From Helianthus annuus (Eukaryota > Streptophyta > Magnoliopsida > Asterales > Asteraceae): 64,000 nucleotides of DNA. Every line of letters begins with the position of its first letter. The first letter of the stretch is position 1. The position numbers were made by a program, and so were the translations under genes. The notes under the pieces are model-generated. The model saw nothing but the letters and a program-made list of their open reading frames with translations. It was not told where the DNA came from and ran no database searches. Below, one piece after another: positions 1-10,907 of the stretch. Where the stretch lies: positions 16,160,002 to 16,224,001 of the forward strand of contig NC_035435.2 of NCBI RefSeq assembly GCF_002127325.2, written 5' to 3'.

Positions 1-252
1 GCGCGACAAGTGGCCAGCCTTCTTTGCATGTGCGACAAGTGGCGCAACATGGATGCATGCATGACATGTGGTGAGAGGAGTGTTCTTGTCTCACCCGGTC
101 CATGTACCCGTCTCTCAGTTAATACCCAAAATAAGTTCGTAATTACTAGTTAAACTAGTTTAGTGGATTTTAGTTTGCTGCCCACGGTGTAACTCTTACG
201 GGTCAAGACCCGGTCGGTAGTGTTGACTTATCGAACTGGACATAAATATCCA
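1..252 (-). repeat. Copia-A 3' LTR, 5' part only (truncated by window edge)
   Basis: Aligns colinearly with 44174-44425. In element orientation it begins TGGATATTTATG at 252 directly after a polypurine tract. It contains copies of the reiterated GCGACAAGTGGC motif that is more complete in the other LTR. Confidence 0.85.
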
Positions 253-267
253 AAAACTCCCACTTGG
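253..267 (-). promoter_or_regulatory. Copia-A polypurine tract
   Basis: On the minus strand this reads CCAAGTGGGAGTTTT and abuts the TGGATATT start of the LTR. AAGTGGGAG is a usual copia plus-strand primer site. Its position fixes the LTR boundary. Confidence 0.75.
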
Positions 268-1109
268 ACGGTCTCTGATAAGATCTCCACCCAGACAGCC
301 AGCGGTGCTCTAGCTGCACATTGCTGCCCCCAACAGGTCATGGCACTTTAAAGTCACTAACCAAGGTATCTTCCCCTCAGCAACTACTTGCTACTTAAAG
401 ACAGTAGACTTATGGCAATCGTAGTCATCTATCCTTTTTGTAAAAGACATCAATTGAACAATGAGACATAGATCAAATTCAATCTCATATGGCTTTCAAT
501 CATTATTGTTCTCATTCAAGAATCAAAGCGGTCCAATCAAACACATAGTAAGTTTGGGTAAGGCCTTACACTTCACCAGCTTGAATCAACAAGGGCTCCC
601 CGATGTCTAGCTGTTACATATAATGTAAGAGTACAGAATCCCATCTAGACTACATACAACTCCCACTGAACTTCAGAGCTACTTCCAATCAATGCCTTTA
701 TGACTGGCAGTTACGCGACAACAGTTGACACTGATCAAAGAATGGTCTTTAGTAAACGAAAGTTCTAGTATGTATCTCAGGTCAGAGGATACTAAATGAG
801 TATGCCTAAATCAAAAACATCTTATGAGTAAGATCCATGAAGATGATTTGATGCGAGTCACATCCAGCTTCATTTCACAATGAGGCCTATGAATTTGGAA
901 GTCAACTCCTTGAGTCCAAAATCGGAATAGTCTTAATTCAGAGTCGTTCCCACGAGTCTGACCGACTACGGATAATTTAGAATACAAGATTCATGGATTA
1001 AACGTAACAAATTCGAACACAATTGTAGGATTCAAGAATTTTATTTAACTATAAATCAAAATGAATGCAAGAGTACAACTGCTTGACGTTCGTACATCCA
1101 AATACTAAA
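268..1109 (-). other. Copia-A 3' untranslated region, no gene seen
   Basis: About 840 bp lie between the RNase H end and the polypurine tract. I see no ORF with family resemblance and no clear repeat. It is long for a copia 3' untranslated region and may hold decayed sequence. Confidence 0.5.
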
Positions 1110-1901
1110 TCAAAACATATCACTAGCTAATCTAAGCCTAATAGCGTCCATGTGACGGTCATGTCTTTCTTGAGTCATTGGCTTAGTAAAACGGTCAGCT
1201 AGGTTTTGATCTGTGTTTATTTTGCTTATAACGATGTATCCACATTCCACAATCTCACGTATGTATTGGAACTTTCTCGAAATGTGCTTGGCTTTGTGAT
1301 GTGATTTAGACTCCTTAGCCTGAGCAATAGCACATGTGTTATCACAAAATATCTGGATAGGTTTCATGATACTTGGAACCACATCGAGATCGGTTATGAA
1401 CTTCTTCATCCAAGCAGCTTCCTTTACGGCATCCGATGCGGTAATGTACTCAGATTCCATGGTGGAATCAGCCACAACACTCTGCTTGGAGCTTTTCCAT
1501 GAGACAGCTCCTCCATTGAGAGTGGACACGAAACCCGTTTATGAGCGAGAGGTATCTTGATCAGTTTGAAAACTAGCATCAGTGTAACATTTTACAGTGA
1601 GCTCCTCATTGACTCCTCCAAATATTAAGAACATATCTTTTGTCCTTCTCAAGTACCTAAGGATGTTCTTAACTACAGTCTAGTGGGCAATCCCAGGGCT
1701 CTGCTGGTAACGGCTAGTCATGCTCAAAGCATACGAGACGTCTGGTCGAGTACATACCATAGCATACATGATAGAACCAATCACGGAAGCATATGGAACC
1801 GCTTCCATTTGCTTTATCTCACGGTCCTTAGAGGGAGCTTGTGATTTGTCCAAGACGGTTCCTTTAGTCATTGGAACACCTCCTTTCTTGGAGTTTTCCA
1901 T
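1110..1901 (-). pseudogene. Copia-A RNase H region, broken
   Basis: Two minus-strand pieces. The upstream piece (1901-1680) ends the RT/connection region and contains GSIMYAMVCTRPDVSYALS, typical of copia just before RNase H. The downstream piece (1529-1110) has VSWKSSKQSVVADSTMESEY, then CDNTCAIAQAKESKSHHKAKHI and a conserved C-terminal ADRFTKPM. These are the copia RNase H blocks with the acidic residues of the ADST.ESEY and CDN motifs. Between the pieces, at about 1530-1680, the reading is interrupted by a stop and a frame change, so no RNase H could be made. Ordinary copia RNase H is about 140 residues, so the fragments together cover most of the domain. Confidence 0.85.
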
Positions 1902-1955
1902 CTTGAAGCGTCTTATTACTTGATCTATGTATGTGCTCTGAGTTAGCCCAAGAAG

Positions 1956-2522
1956 TCACTTAGATCTATTCCTATAGATCTTGATTCCAAGAATGTAAGC
2001 GGCTTCTCCAAGATCCTTCATTGCAAAACAAGATCCCAACCAATGTTTAACTTCCTTCAGCATGGAGATGTTGTTTCCAATGATCAATATATCATCTACA
2101 TACAAGATCAGAAATGATATAGCACTCCCACTAACCTTTCTGTAAACACAAGGTTCATCTTCGTTTTTGACTAAACCAAACTCTTTGACTTTCTGGTCAA
2201 AACGAAGATTCCAGCTCTGACACACTTGCTTGAGTCTATAAATGGGCTTGTTTAGCTTACATACCCTATTAGGATATTTTGCACTGATAAAATTGTCAGG
2301 TTGAACCATATAAACATCTTCGGAAAGATGTCCATTAAGAAAGGTGGGTTTAACTTCCATTTGCCAAATTTCGTAATCATAGTACGCAGCTATGGCAAGC
2401 AATATCCTGATCGATTTGATCATAGCAACGAGCGAGAAGGTTTCATCATAGTCAACACCTTGAGTTTGAGTGAAACCTTTCGCTACTAGACGTGCTTTAT
2501 AGGTTTGTATATTTCCATGCAT
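1956..2522 (-). pseudogene. Copia-A reverse transcriptase, degenerate
   Basis: An open stretch of 188 codons with the copia RT core: YKARLVAKGFTQTQGVDYDETF near the start, then WQMEVKPTFLNG, VCKLNKPIYRLKQ and the catalytic LYVDDILIIGN. The first catalytic aspartate, normally in MDVK.AFLNG, is glutamate here (MEVK), which should abolish polymerisation. YVDD is retained. The frame is lost before the RNase H pieces downstream. Upstream, at 2523-2670, weak homology continues in other frames. Confidence 0.88.
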
Positions 2523-2674
2523 GCCGGTTTTTCTCTTAAAAGCCCATTTGCTCCCTACTGCCCGAGATTCGAGGGTAGCTCAACCAAGTCCCAGACTTGA
2601 TTGTCACACATGGATTGCATCTCGGCTTCCATGGCCTCTAGCTATTTCGTAGAATCTGGATTAGAAATAGCAGA

Positions 2675-3102
2675 TTAGTAACTAGTTGGCTCGTCATCAG
2701 ACTCGGCTACTGTCAGGACTTCAGAACCCTCAACATTCTGAAGGTATCTATCGGGTTCTCTACGAGTCTTGATGCTCATGTGAACGCTTGTGTTCAAGTC
2801 TGATTTAGCATCAACAATTTGTTGTGGTTTAGACGTTCCGACCTCTTCAACAGTTGTTTGTGGTCCTTGAACTTCTTCAAGATCCACTAAGTTACTTCTA
2901 GTTCCTCGAATAAGAAGTTCATCTTCAAGGAATCTTTTTGCCTTTCTTTTGATGGAAATCGTATTTGCATCAGGATGGTAGAAGTAATAACCGCTTTGGT
3001 TATAGTATCCAACGAAAACACCTTTTCGCCTCGAGGGTCGAGCTTGTCATCATAATCACTTGTGATGTAAGCATCACACCCCCATACTCTTAGGTAACTC
3101 AA
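2675..3102 (-). pseudogene. Copia-A integrase C-terminus and linker, two frames
   Basis: The piece 3102-2887 starts SYLRVWGCDAYI, the block found after the copia integrase core (LRVFGC.A), followed by GEKVFSLD. The piece 2887-2675 has a linker-like sequence with TRREPDRYLQN, comparable to the RKS.R...P.RY block found before RT in copia polyproteins. The two lie in different frames, and homology crosses between frames inside the first piece, so at least two indels have accumulated. No function is expected. Confidence 0.7.
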
Positions 3103-3127
3103 ATTTGGCTTATCTCCATGCCATGTC

Positions 3128-3620
3128 TCATAGGGAGTCTTGTTTACGAGTTCGAGCAGCAGTCATAAGAGCAAAGCCCCAAAAGGAGTGAGGCAATTTT
3201 GTTCTACACATTATCGATCGAATCATATTTAGTAGGGTTCGATTTCTCCTTTCACACATACCATTAAGTTGGGGTGTGCCTGGTGGAGTGGGTTGTGAAA
3301 CTATTCCACGTTCCTTTAGATGATCGAGAAATTCTAAGATGAGGTATTCACCAACTCGATCTGAGCAAAGCTTTTTAATCTTTCTATTAAGTTGGTTTTC
3401 AACTTCGTTTTGAAACTCTTTAAACCTTTCAAAAGTTTCATGCTTATGCGTCATGAGATAGACATAAGCATATCGACTATAGTCATCGATGAATGTAATG
3501 AAGTATCTCTCGTGATTCCTAGTCATAGTTCTAAATGGACCACATACATCTGAGTGTATGAGTCCTAGTAGATCACTAGCTCGTTCACCAACATGGGTGA
3601 AGGGATCCTTGGTGAGTTTG
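3128..3620 (-). pseudogene. Copia-A integrase core, cut by Athila-B
   Basis: Minus-strand translation gives the copia integrase core. It has FIDDYSRYAYVYLM with the first catalytic Asp, LCSDRVGEYL with the second Asp (a conserved Gly of GGEY is replaced), and the third catalytic Glu in QLNGMCERRNRTLLNM. Homology continues upstream of the first Met to 3620, where it reads into the LTR of B. The preceding residues are found on the far side of B at 30072 onward. The frame breaks near 3128. Confidence 0.88.
3616..3620. repeat. Target-site duplication of Athila-B, left copy (GTTTG)
   Basis: GTTTG here and GTTTG at 30067-30071 flank the element exactly. Removing one copy with the element restores continuity of the Copia-A integrase frame. 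Confidence 0.93.
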
Positions 3621-3871
3621 TGATGTGTGTAAAATGCAACATATAAATTACATCAAATAAGGCATAAAACTAACCCTTTTTAAGTACTAATGTTGGGAAA
3701 AGAGTGTTTTTGTCTTCCTTTTGTATTTTTAGGATGAAATGAGCTCAAATTCACAAAAGAAGCAAAAAGACAGCTAATTCTAACATAAATACAAGAAAAG
3801 GAACAAAAGTGGATTGCCCGAACCCTCAACGGCATCCTCCCAAGCAAAGAAGGGGAAAACAGAAGACTGAA

Positions 3872-4089
3872 CACGCCCCGTGCTCAGCCAGCACGGGGCC
3901 GTGCCCAAGAAGCAGTAGAAAAGACAAACCTATAGAAGCTTCTATTGCCCACCACGGGGCCGTGTCCAGTGAGCACGGGGGCGTGGCGAAAGTACAGCAG
4001 GTGCATTAATTGTAATTGCGAATTACAATTAATGAAGAGAGAGAGTGTCAGACGGGCACGGGGGCGTGTCCAGCGGACACGGGGCCGTG
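3872..4089 (+). repeat. Three paired CACGGGGCCGTG motifs in the B promoter region
   Basis: Pairs at 3872-3903, 3953-3985 and 4057-4089. Each pair is two 11-12 bp near-palindromes of the type CACGG..CCGTG or CACG..CGTG, separated by exactly 9 bp. The third pair ends about 20 bp upstream of the TATA box. The same three pairs occur in the 3' LTR. Confidence 0.9.
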
Positions 4090-4108
4090 CCCAGCCTTCT
4101 GTTCAGCC

Positions 4109-4117
4109 TATAAATAG
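4109..4117 (+). promoter_or_regulatory. TATA box of Athila-B 5' LTR
   Basis: TATAAATAG in the context CAGCCTATAAATAGGAG, a strong plant TATA box, conserved at 28816-28824 in the 3' LTR. Transcription would start about 30 bp downstream. In this copy the 5' LTR is split downstream by C, so the transcript would run into C. Confidence 0.75.
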
Positions 4118-4674
4118 GAGTGCTTGGTTTCATTTCAACTCATCCCTTGGCACACCACCTCTCTCACACTTCATCCACCACCCACCACCACCATAACACC
4201 ATCATCCACCACCATCATCCATTGTCCATCGTAGAGTGTGTGAGTCATCTCGGGATCCAAGATTGATCGTAAGAGTTCTTGACAATCAAGGCCAAGTTTG
4301 CCTAAGTCTCTTACATCACTTGGTGAAGACAAGTGTTTAGTATAATACTTTTTATTTTTAATCTTTTGCACTTTTTATTTGGTTTTGTATTAATGACTTT
4401 AATAACTAGTTACTTATGTTGAAGGTGATCTTTCCTTATCGTTTGTCCTTGGTGTCTTGGCATTATTTTACTGTCTATATAAAATAAAAGATTTTCACCA
4501 TTCATATCTCCACGGTCTATATGGAGGTATGTTGGCTACCTGGTCGGGGGTTAAGGGAACGGTTTGGTAAGGGTCATGCCCTTGTTCAGCGTTTAGAGGT
4601 CCTACAAGGGACCTGGGTCAAATTTAGTAGGATCTCCTTCAATGCCCATAGGTATTGGATGGCGGGGATCCAAA

Positions 4675-4679
4675 CTCTT
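4675..4679. repeat. Target-site duplication of Tekay-C, left copy (CTCTT)
   Basis: CTCTT precedes the LTR at 4680 and recurs at 19122-19126. The empty site, with a single CTCTT, is visible in the 3' LTR of B near 29390. Confidence 0.96.
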
Positions 4680-7600
4680 TGTCACACCCCGAATTCCACG
4701 TGTCACCGGTGGGCCCGGTGTGGGGTACAGTGACGTAGTTGGCATCGTCATAGACAATCAACACAATATAATAATGCACAGCGGAAGCAGAATAGAAACA
4801 TTTCAACTTTAATTAAAGTGCAATAATAAATATCACAGTCGTTGAAATGGATCCACAGGCGGATCAAATAAAAATGGAAATAAATAGTTCAACAGATAAT
4901 TGTCGTCCGAGCTTGCGAGACTATAGTGGACGCTCTTAGGAAACAGCCAGCCTATTTCCGTATAGTACCTGCACTTAATCTTTTGGGAAAAATACGTCAG
5001 TTTACACTGGTAAATACAAATCGACTGACTCATTTTGAAAATGATTAAAAATTTATTTAAATGCACAAGGCATAAATATTTTTATTAACTTGGGATAATC
5101 ATATAATATGAACTTGTGAACGAATTACATGCACTTATATCTCTGGTGGCCCGGGATCTACTGTCCGGGCTAGAGATTTAATTGACACACCACATTAAAG
5201 AGTTATACACGACGAGTGTACGCCTACACCCCGTGCTCTGGTCGTGGCCATCTCGTAAGATAATGCCAAGGATATCCGGGACATGGTCAATAACCCCCCA
5301 AAGCCTTTAAGTAAGACAAAACTGTTTAAACGAAATCACACAAGCTATTCAAGACTGTACACCCATAGGGCGCAGGACTTGTGCGCCCGATCAAGCGGTA
5401 TTTTAAATACCGTACCCCAAGCCCGTATAGGGAAAATAAGTCAAAATGTATTTACCTGAGCAAGTATAAGTCACAAATGATAAGTGGTGGTAGCTTTTAC
5501 CGGGCCTCCTAATCTGGAACAAAGGTTTATAATTAACCTATTAGATTCCTAACGGGTCTTTTATTTAAGCCTAAGCTTTGACCGGTTAGTTTTTAGGAAT
5601 GATACGGTTTACGCACGATTAAGCGAAAGACCGGATAGAATGTGCTTTAGACCCGACAAGTTTGAATACTTGTATAATATGGGTATACTAAATACATTCT
5701 GGATTTTGAAATAAAAATGATAATGTTTGACCCGTCTCGGTCAATTTACGCAAACTAGTTACGTAAACCGAACCGAACGCGATAAGGGCGATACGGGTAG
5801 CCAAAAGATTCAAATGCAAGTTCCCTGAGATAATATGCTTAAGATATGATATTATATCAGTAAGTTATGTTCTATATTGCCCGGAATAATTTTAGACCCA
5901 ATTTATGCCTTAGAAGGGCATTTTGGTCATTTAAAAGAAAATAAAAGGGTAAAATTAGAAATCTGAGTTTCGGGTCTGGTTCATACAGTAAATATACTTA
6001 ATATAACATATTATATCAGTAGGGTATGACCCATATACCAAATTTATCATTTAACACCAAACTATGCACCGTAGGGGTATTTTAGTAATTTCACAAGGGC
6101 TAAAAATGCCAAAACTGGAAGTCTGAGTTCATATACTTATACTTACTGTTTTTATATGAAAATATGCTAAACACATCAGTAGGTATAGGTCTTATATGTT
6201 TAAAACAAGTATAACGCTTTACTATGCGTTAAAACGCTAAAAATACGATTTAAGGGCGTTTTCGGGTTTTCACAATAAATCTGAGATTTTTATATTTCCA
6301 GAATACTTAAAATAATTTATTCATCATATAAAATCAGTAGAAAAAGGTTTCGGGTCAAAAGGATGTGTAAAACTCATTTTATGGCTAAAACGGTCAAAAC
6401 CGACATAAGCCGAAATGACTAGGTGATCTAGGATCCGTTCAGCCAAAAATTAATTAAAAATCATCAAAATTCCCAGAATATTATATTACATCTGTTGGTA
6501 AAAATTTTCGTATCAAAACGTGGCCAGAAACGGGTTCTACGCGAAAAGGACCGTTTATGTAAATTTATAATATAGTTTTACGCTAATGGCCATAACTCAC
6601 AATCTGGACCACCAACTGATCCGAAATTTTCGGTGCAAGTTTATATAATCAAAATAAAGATCTCTACTCTTTTACTTTTCCAAAAATCCCGTTTTAAATC
6701 AAAAAGGGCAAAATAGTCAACTTTATGCATAAACCGGAAACATGCATTCGAATAGGCTAAGCATAGACTCAATCAAAGAAAAATTCCAGGAAGTTTAACT
6801 AAAATAAAAATAGTCAAAAATACTTTTCAATACAGATCTCGAACATGCATGTACGAATCCGAATCGATAGTCTACGAAATAATCGTTTTACAAGACTTTC
6901 GGTTCCGATTCGTGGCTATACTATAGATCGTCGAGTTGATGATGATTAGAACACATTCTTATATGTATTACAAGTCATTTTTAATGATCAATCAGGTTGC
7001 ATGTCATCTATATCATTAATCATGTCATTTTTCACCAAAATCGTTTCTGTTGACTTTTTAGAAATAGGTTTGACTCGACATTTAGCATGCATGTAGTGGG
7101 AATCAGTTAGTGCCCTTTAGAGGGTTTGTTTCCCACATAAATACCAATCTATAACAAGTTTCAATTCGAGAAATGACTGAAAGAAATCCGTTTAATCAGA
7201 AAGTCAAAGGTTATGAACACCCAGTTTGACTTTTAGCAATAATCACTACAAGAACGGATTAAAGAACGAATTGAAAGCTTACAAAGGTCCTATAGATGTT
7301 CAATGAACACTAGAAGTCGGCCTTGTTGCTCAGATTGTCTCCAGGAATCTGCCTTGAAGTTCTTGAATGTTGAGAGCACTTGGTTACAATGAAAAATGAT
7401 CAAGAAATGTGATCAAGACCTGATTTAAAGCCAAAATTTCGAGGCCACTGTAGTAGTAGCCATGCAAGACATGTCATTGGTGCATTTGGAGGCGAAACCA
7501 GCTGTTAGGCACCCAAAATCGGACTCAAATAACCCATTTTCGAATTTCTGCACGCTGGGCAACCCACGCGGCCCGCTTGGGCCTTCCCAGGCGGGTCGCC

Positions 7601-8213
7601 TGACCCTGGTTCAGTCAAAACAAGTTTCAAACTTGACAGCTTTGACCCCTGAACTTGTACGCGATGTTTCGGCTACTTTTCTCGACCCGTAAACCCCCAA
7701 ACTTGGTTTCTAAGAACCTTAGGACTTTTACCAACATGGTAATGCCCTCGGATAACTTTGCGCTCAACCGAAAAGCCCTGAAATTCGACGTTGACGCTTT
7801 TAGTCCCTTAAGTACGGTTTTGGCCATAACTTTCTCATACGTTGACGAAACTTCATGAAATTTTTACCACATATTCTAGTGAGTATATTTTAGCTATACA
7901 AAGCTTCGGGTCTGCCAAAAGTTCACTCAGAGGTATAAATTAAACATGTTGACACTTTTGGCCCCTATAGTTTGAAATACTTCACTTTTGTGCAATTTCC
8001 GCGTCGTATGATCCATGAATCATCCGTTAAAGGTTATAAACATTATGTAGGGTTATCATAGAGTCTATTTATCCATTGTTGACACTTTGGACCCTTACGT
8101 TCCATAGTTTTCACTGTTTGTCACTTTTAGTCCCTCTAAAGTATGTTTTCACATAACGGAACCTTATGACACGTGTCAAGACATTATTGGACGAAATTTT
8201 TCGAGGTGTTACA
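4680..8213 (-). repeat. Tekay-C 3' LTR
   Basis: 3534 bp, equal in length to the copy at 15588-19121. It contains the GC-rich island at 7551-7608 with GCGGCCCGC and AGGCGGGTCGCCTG, a possible TATA (TTTAAAT, minus strand) near 7422-7430, and repeated CACTTTTGGCCCCT/CACTTTTAGTCCCT boxes between 7790 and 8140. The short ORFs inside are not genes. Confidence 0.96.
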
Positions 8214-8231
8214 TCCTCACCCCCTTAAAAG
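8214..8231 (-). promoter_or_regulatory. Tekay-C polypurine tract
   Basis: On the minus strand AAGGGGGTGAGGA immediately precedes the TGTAACACC end of the LTR. This is the typical plus-strand primer site of Tekay-type chromoviruses. Confidence 0.85.
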
Positions 8232-8249
8232 AAATCTCGACCCCGAGAT

Positions 8250-10907
8250 TTATTCAAACAAATGGGGATATTTTTCTTTCATCGTGGATTCCACTTCCCA
8301 CGTGTATTCGGGACCTCTACGGGCATCCCATTTGACCTTAACAATAGGCACTTGCTTCCTTCGAAGCTTCTTTACCTGTCGATCCTCAATCGACAAAGGT
8401 TTTTCAACAAACTTTAGACTTTCGTCTATGTGTATATCTGTATGCGGTATAACCAGTGAATCGTCAGCGAAACACTTCTTCAAATTACAGATGTGGAACA
8501 CATTATGAATGGCACTAAGCTCTTCAGGCAAGTTTAACTTGTAAGCGACTGCCCCGACACGTTCGATTATCTCGAAAGGTCCTATGTATCTCGGGCTTAG
8601 CTTGCCTTTCTTTCCAAATCGCATTACACCTTTCCAAGGCGATACCTTAAGCAACACTTTTTCACCTACATCGAAGTGAAAATCTTTGCGCTTAGGATCC
8701 GCATAACTTTTCTGCCTATCCCTGGCAGCTTTCAAACGATCACGGATCTGAACGATCTTGTCTGTCGTCTCAAAGACGATATCTGGTCCAGACAACTGGA
8801 CATCTCCAACTTCTGCCCAACAAATGGGCGATCTACACTTTCTACCGTATAGGGCCTCAAAAGGCGCAGCCTTTATGCTGGAATGGTAGCTATTGTTGTA
8901 GGAGAATTCAATCAGTGGTAAGTTCTTATCCCAGCTACCACCTAAGTCGATCGCACATGCGCGAAGCATGTCTTCCAGAGTTTGAATAGTACGCTCACTC
9001 TGACCATCAGTCTGAGGATGGTAAGCCGTACTAAAATTCAGACGAGTGCCCAACGATTGTTGGAAGCTCTTCCAAAAATGCGACGTATATCTAGTATCTC
9101 TATCAGAGATAATAGATATAGGTATACCATGTAGCGCTACTATCTTATCGACGTATAATTGAGCTAACATATCTGAGCTATACGTCTCTTTGATGGGTAG
9201 AAAATGAGCTAACTTAGTCAGTCTGTCTACTATGACCCATATGGTATCATTTCCCTTTTTCGTCTTTGGCAATTTGGTGATAAAATCCATTGTCACCATT
9301 TCCCATTTCCACTTGGGAATTTCAGGTTGCTGAAGCAAACCTGACGGTTTCTGATGCTCGGCCTTGACTTGCGCACAAGTCAAACATTTGGCCACATACT
9401 CGGCCACGGACTTCTTCAAACCAATCCACCAGTAGTTTGATTTCAAATCCTGGTACATCTTATCAGCTCCAGGATGAACGGAATATTTAGAGCTGTGGGC
9501 TTCCTGAAGGATAACATCCCGAAGTCCTCCATATACTGGAACCCATATTCGTCCGTTTAGTCGTAACATTCCATCCTTGTCGTGGGATAACTGCTCCTCA
9601 GTTACTCCCAACTTTTCTGCAGGATAGTTAGCTTCCAGCACAGCTTCCTTCTGTGCAGCTAACACCCTTTCATTCAAGTTATTTCTTATTTCAATGCGCT
9701 TGGCATTGATTCTGATCGGTTTAACCCTTTCCTTTCTACTTAAGGCGTCGGCAACCACATTTGCCTTGCCTGGATGGTATCGTATCTCGCAATCATAATC
9801 ATTTAGAGTTTCCATCCATCGCCTTTGACGCATGTTCAATTCCTTCTGATTGAACAAGTGCTGAAGACTCTTGTGATCCGAATAAATGATACACTTGGTT
9901 CCATACAAGTAATGTCTCCATAGCTTCAATGCAAATACAACCGCACCCAATTCCAAATCGTGGGTGGTGTAGTTCTTCTCGTGCACATTTAGCTGGCGAG
10001 AAGCGTAGGCAATGACTTTGCCTTTCTGCATGAGTACACAACCCATGCCAGTATGTGATGCATCACAATACACCACAAATTCATCTACTCCATCAGGCAA
10101 TGTCAACACTGGCGCATTGCTCAGCTTCTGCTTCAGAATGTCAAAGGATTCCTGCTGCTTAGGGCCCCAATCAAACTTAATCTTCTTACGGGTCAACGAA
10201 GTTAGGGGCGCAGCAATCCTTGAGAAGTTCTCGATGAATCTCCTATAATATCCTGCCAATCCGAGGAAACTGCGAATCTCGGTAGGAGTCTTTGGCTCCT
10301 GCCAATTCATAACTGCTTCGACTTTAGCGGGATCTACTTGGATACCGCGCTTGCTTACAACATGTCCAAGAAACTGGACTTCTCGAAGCCAAAATTCACA
10401 CTTCGAGAATTTGGCATAAAGCTTCTCTTGATTCAGAAGTTTGAGAATACAACGAAGGTGTTTCTCATGGTCAGCTTGGCTCTTCGAGTAGATAAGAATG
10501 TCATCAATGAAGACGATGACGAACTTATCCAAATAAGGTTTGCAGACGCGATTCATGAGATCCATGAATGCGGCTGGTGCGTTGGTGAGCCCAAACGGCA
10601 TCACTAGGAACTCGTAATGTCCATAACGAGTCCTAAACGCGGTCTTGTGTACGTCTTCCTCCTTGACCTTCAACTGATGATAACCCGACCTCAGGTCAAT
10701 CTTGGAGAAATAACTTGCTCCTTGCAACTGATCGAACAGATCGTCGATCCTGGGTAACGGATACCGATTCTTGATAGTGACCTTGTTAAGCTCACGATAA
10801 TCGATGCACAGACGCATCGAACCATCCTTCTTCTTAACGAATAAGATTGGCGCTCCCCAAGGAGACGAGCTAGGTCTAATAAAACCTTTGGCTAAAAGCT
10901 CATCCAC
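8250..10907 (-). CDS. Tekay-C pol: RT, RNase H, integrase, chromodomain-like tail
   Basis: An 885-codon open frame. It begins inside RT ([21 protein letters not shown]) and passes IDLRSGYHQ, the catalytic [13 protein letters not shown], and RNase H with [28 protein letters not shown] and [11 protein letters not shown]. Integrase follows, with an HHCC zinc finger ending KCLTCAQVK, then [19 protein letters not shown] and [13 protein letters not shown] with the third acidic residue. The C-terminus ([26 protein letters not shown]) is a chromodomain-like module thought to guide integration into heterochromatin. The first Met is internal, not a true start. In the family gag and pol share one frame; here a single-base difference at about 10900 puts pol out of frame with gag. 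The pol frame itself has no stop. Confidence 0.93.
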   Translation of the reverse strand: MDELLAKGFIRPSSSPWGAPILFVKKKDGSMRLCIDYRELNKVTIKNRYPLPRIDDLFDQLQGASYFSKIDLRSGYHQLKVKEEDVHKTAFRTRYGHYEFLVMPFGLTNAPAAFMDLMNRVCKPYLDKFVIVFIDDILIYSKSQADHEKHLRCILKLLNQEKLYAKFSKCEFWLREVQFLGHVVSKRGIQVDPAKVEAVMNWQEPKTPTEIRSFLGLAGYYRRFIENFSRIAAPLTSLTRKKIKFDWGPKQQESFDILKQKLSNAPVLTLPDGVDEFVVYCDASHTGMGCVLMQKGKVIAYASRQLNVHEKNYTTHDLELGAVVFALKLWRHYLYGTKCIIYSDHKSLQHLFNQKELNMRQRRWMETLNDYDCEIRYHPGKANVVADALSRKERVKPIRINAKRIEIRNNLNERVLAAQKEAVLEANYPAEKLGVTEEQLSHDKDGMLRLNGRIWVPVYGGLRDVILQEAHSSKYSVHPGADKMYQDLKSNYWWIGLKKSVAEYVAKCLTCAQVKAEHQKPSGLLQQPEIPKWKWEMVTMDFITKLPKTKKGNDTIWVIVDRLTKLAHFLPIKETYSSDMLAQLYVDKIVALHGIPISIISDRDTRYTSHFWKSFQQSLGTRLNFSTAYHPQTDGQSERTIQTLEDMLRACAIDLGGSWDKNLPLIEFSYNNSYHSSIKAAPFEALYGRKCRSPICWAEVGDVQLSGPDIVFETTDKIVQIRDRLKAARDRQKSYADPKRKDFHFDVGEKVLLKVSPWKGVMRFGKKGKLSPRYIGPFEIIERVGAVAYKLNLPEELSAIHNVFHICNLKKCFADDSLVIPHTDIHIDESLKFVEKPLSIEDRQVKKLRRKQVPIVKVKWDARRGPEYTWEVESTMKEKYPHLFE

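Larger units (their letters stand above)
3621..4679 (+). repeat. Athila-B 5' LTR, left part
   Basis: Starts TGATGTGTGTAAAA directly after the GTTTG duplication and matches the 3' LTR at 28329 onward nearly base for base. It stops at 4679, where the LTR of C begins; the rest resumes at 19122. It holds three pairs of the CACGGGGCCGTG motif and a TATA box. Confidence 0.95.

Noticed and set aside
3680..4371. Short ORFs over the Athila-B LTR, repeated at 28387-29078
   Set aside because: They arise from the CACGGGGCCGTG boxes and flanks, in several frames at once. Not coding.
7462..7858. Short ORFs in the Tekay-C LTR, repeated at 18370-18766
   Set aside because: They lie inside the LTR, partly over the GC island, and are identical in both LTRs simply because the LTRs are. 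No domain.
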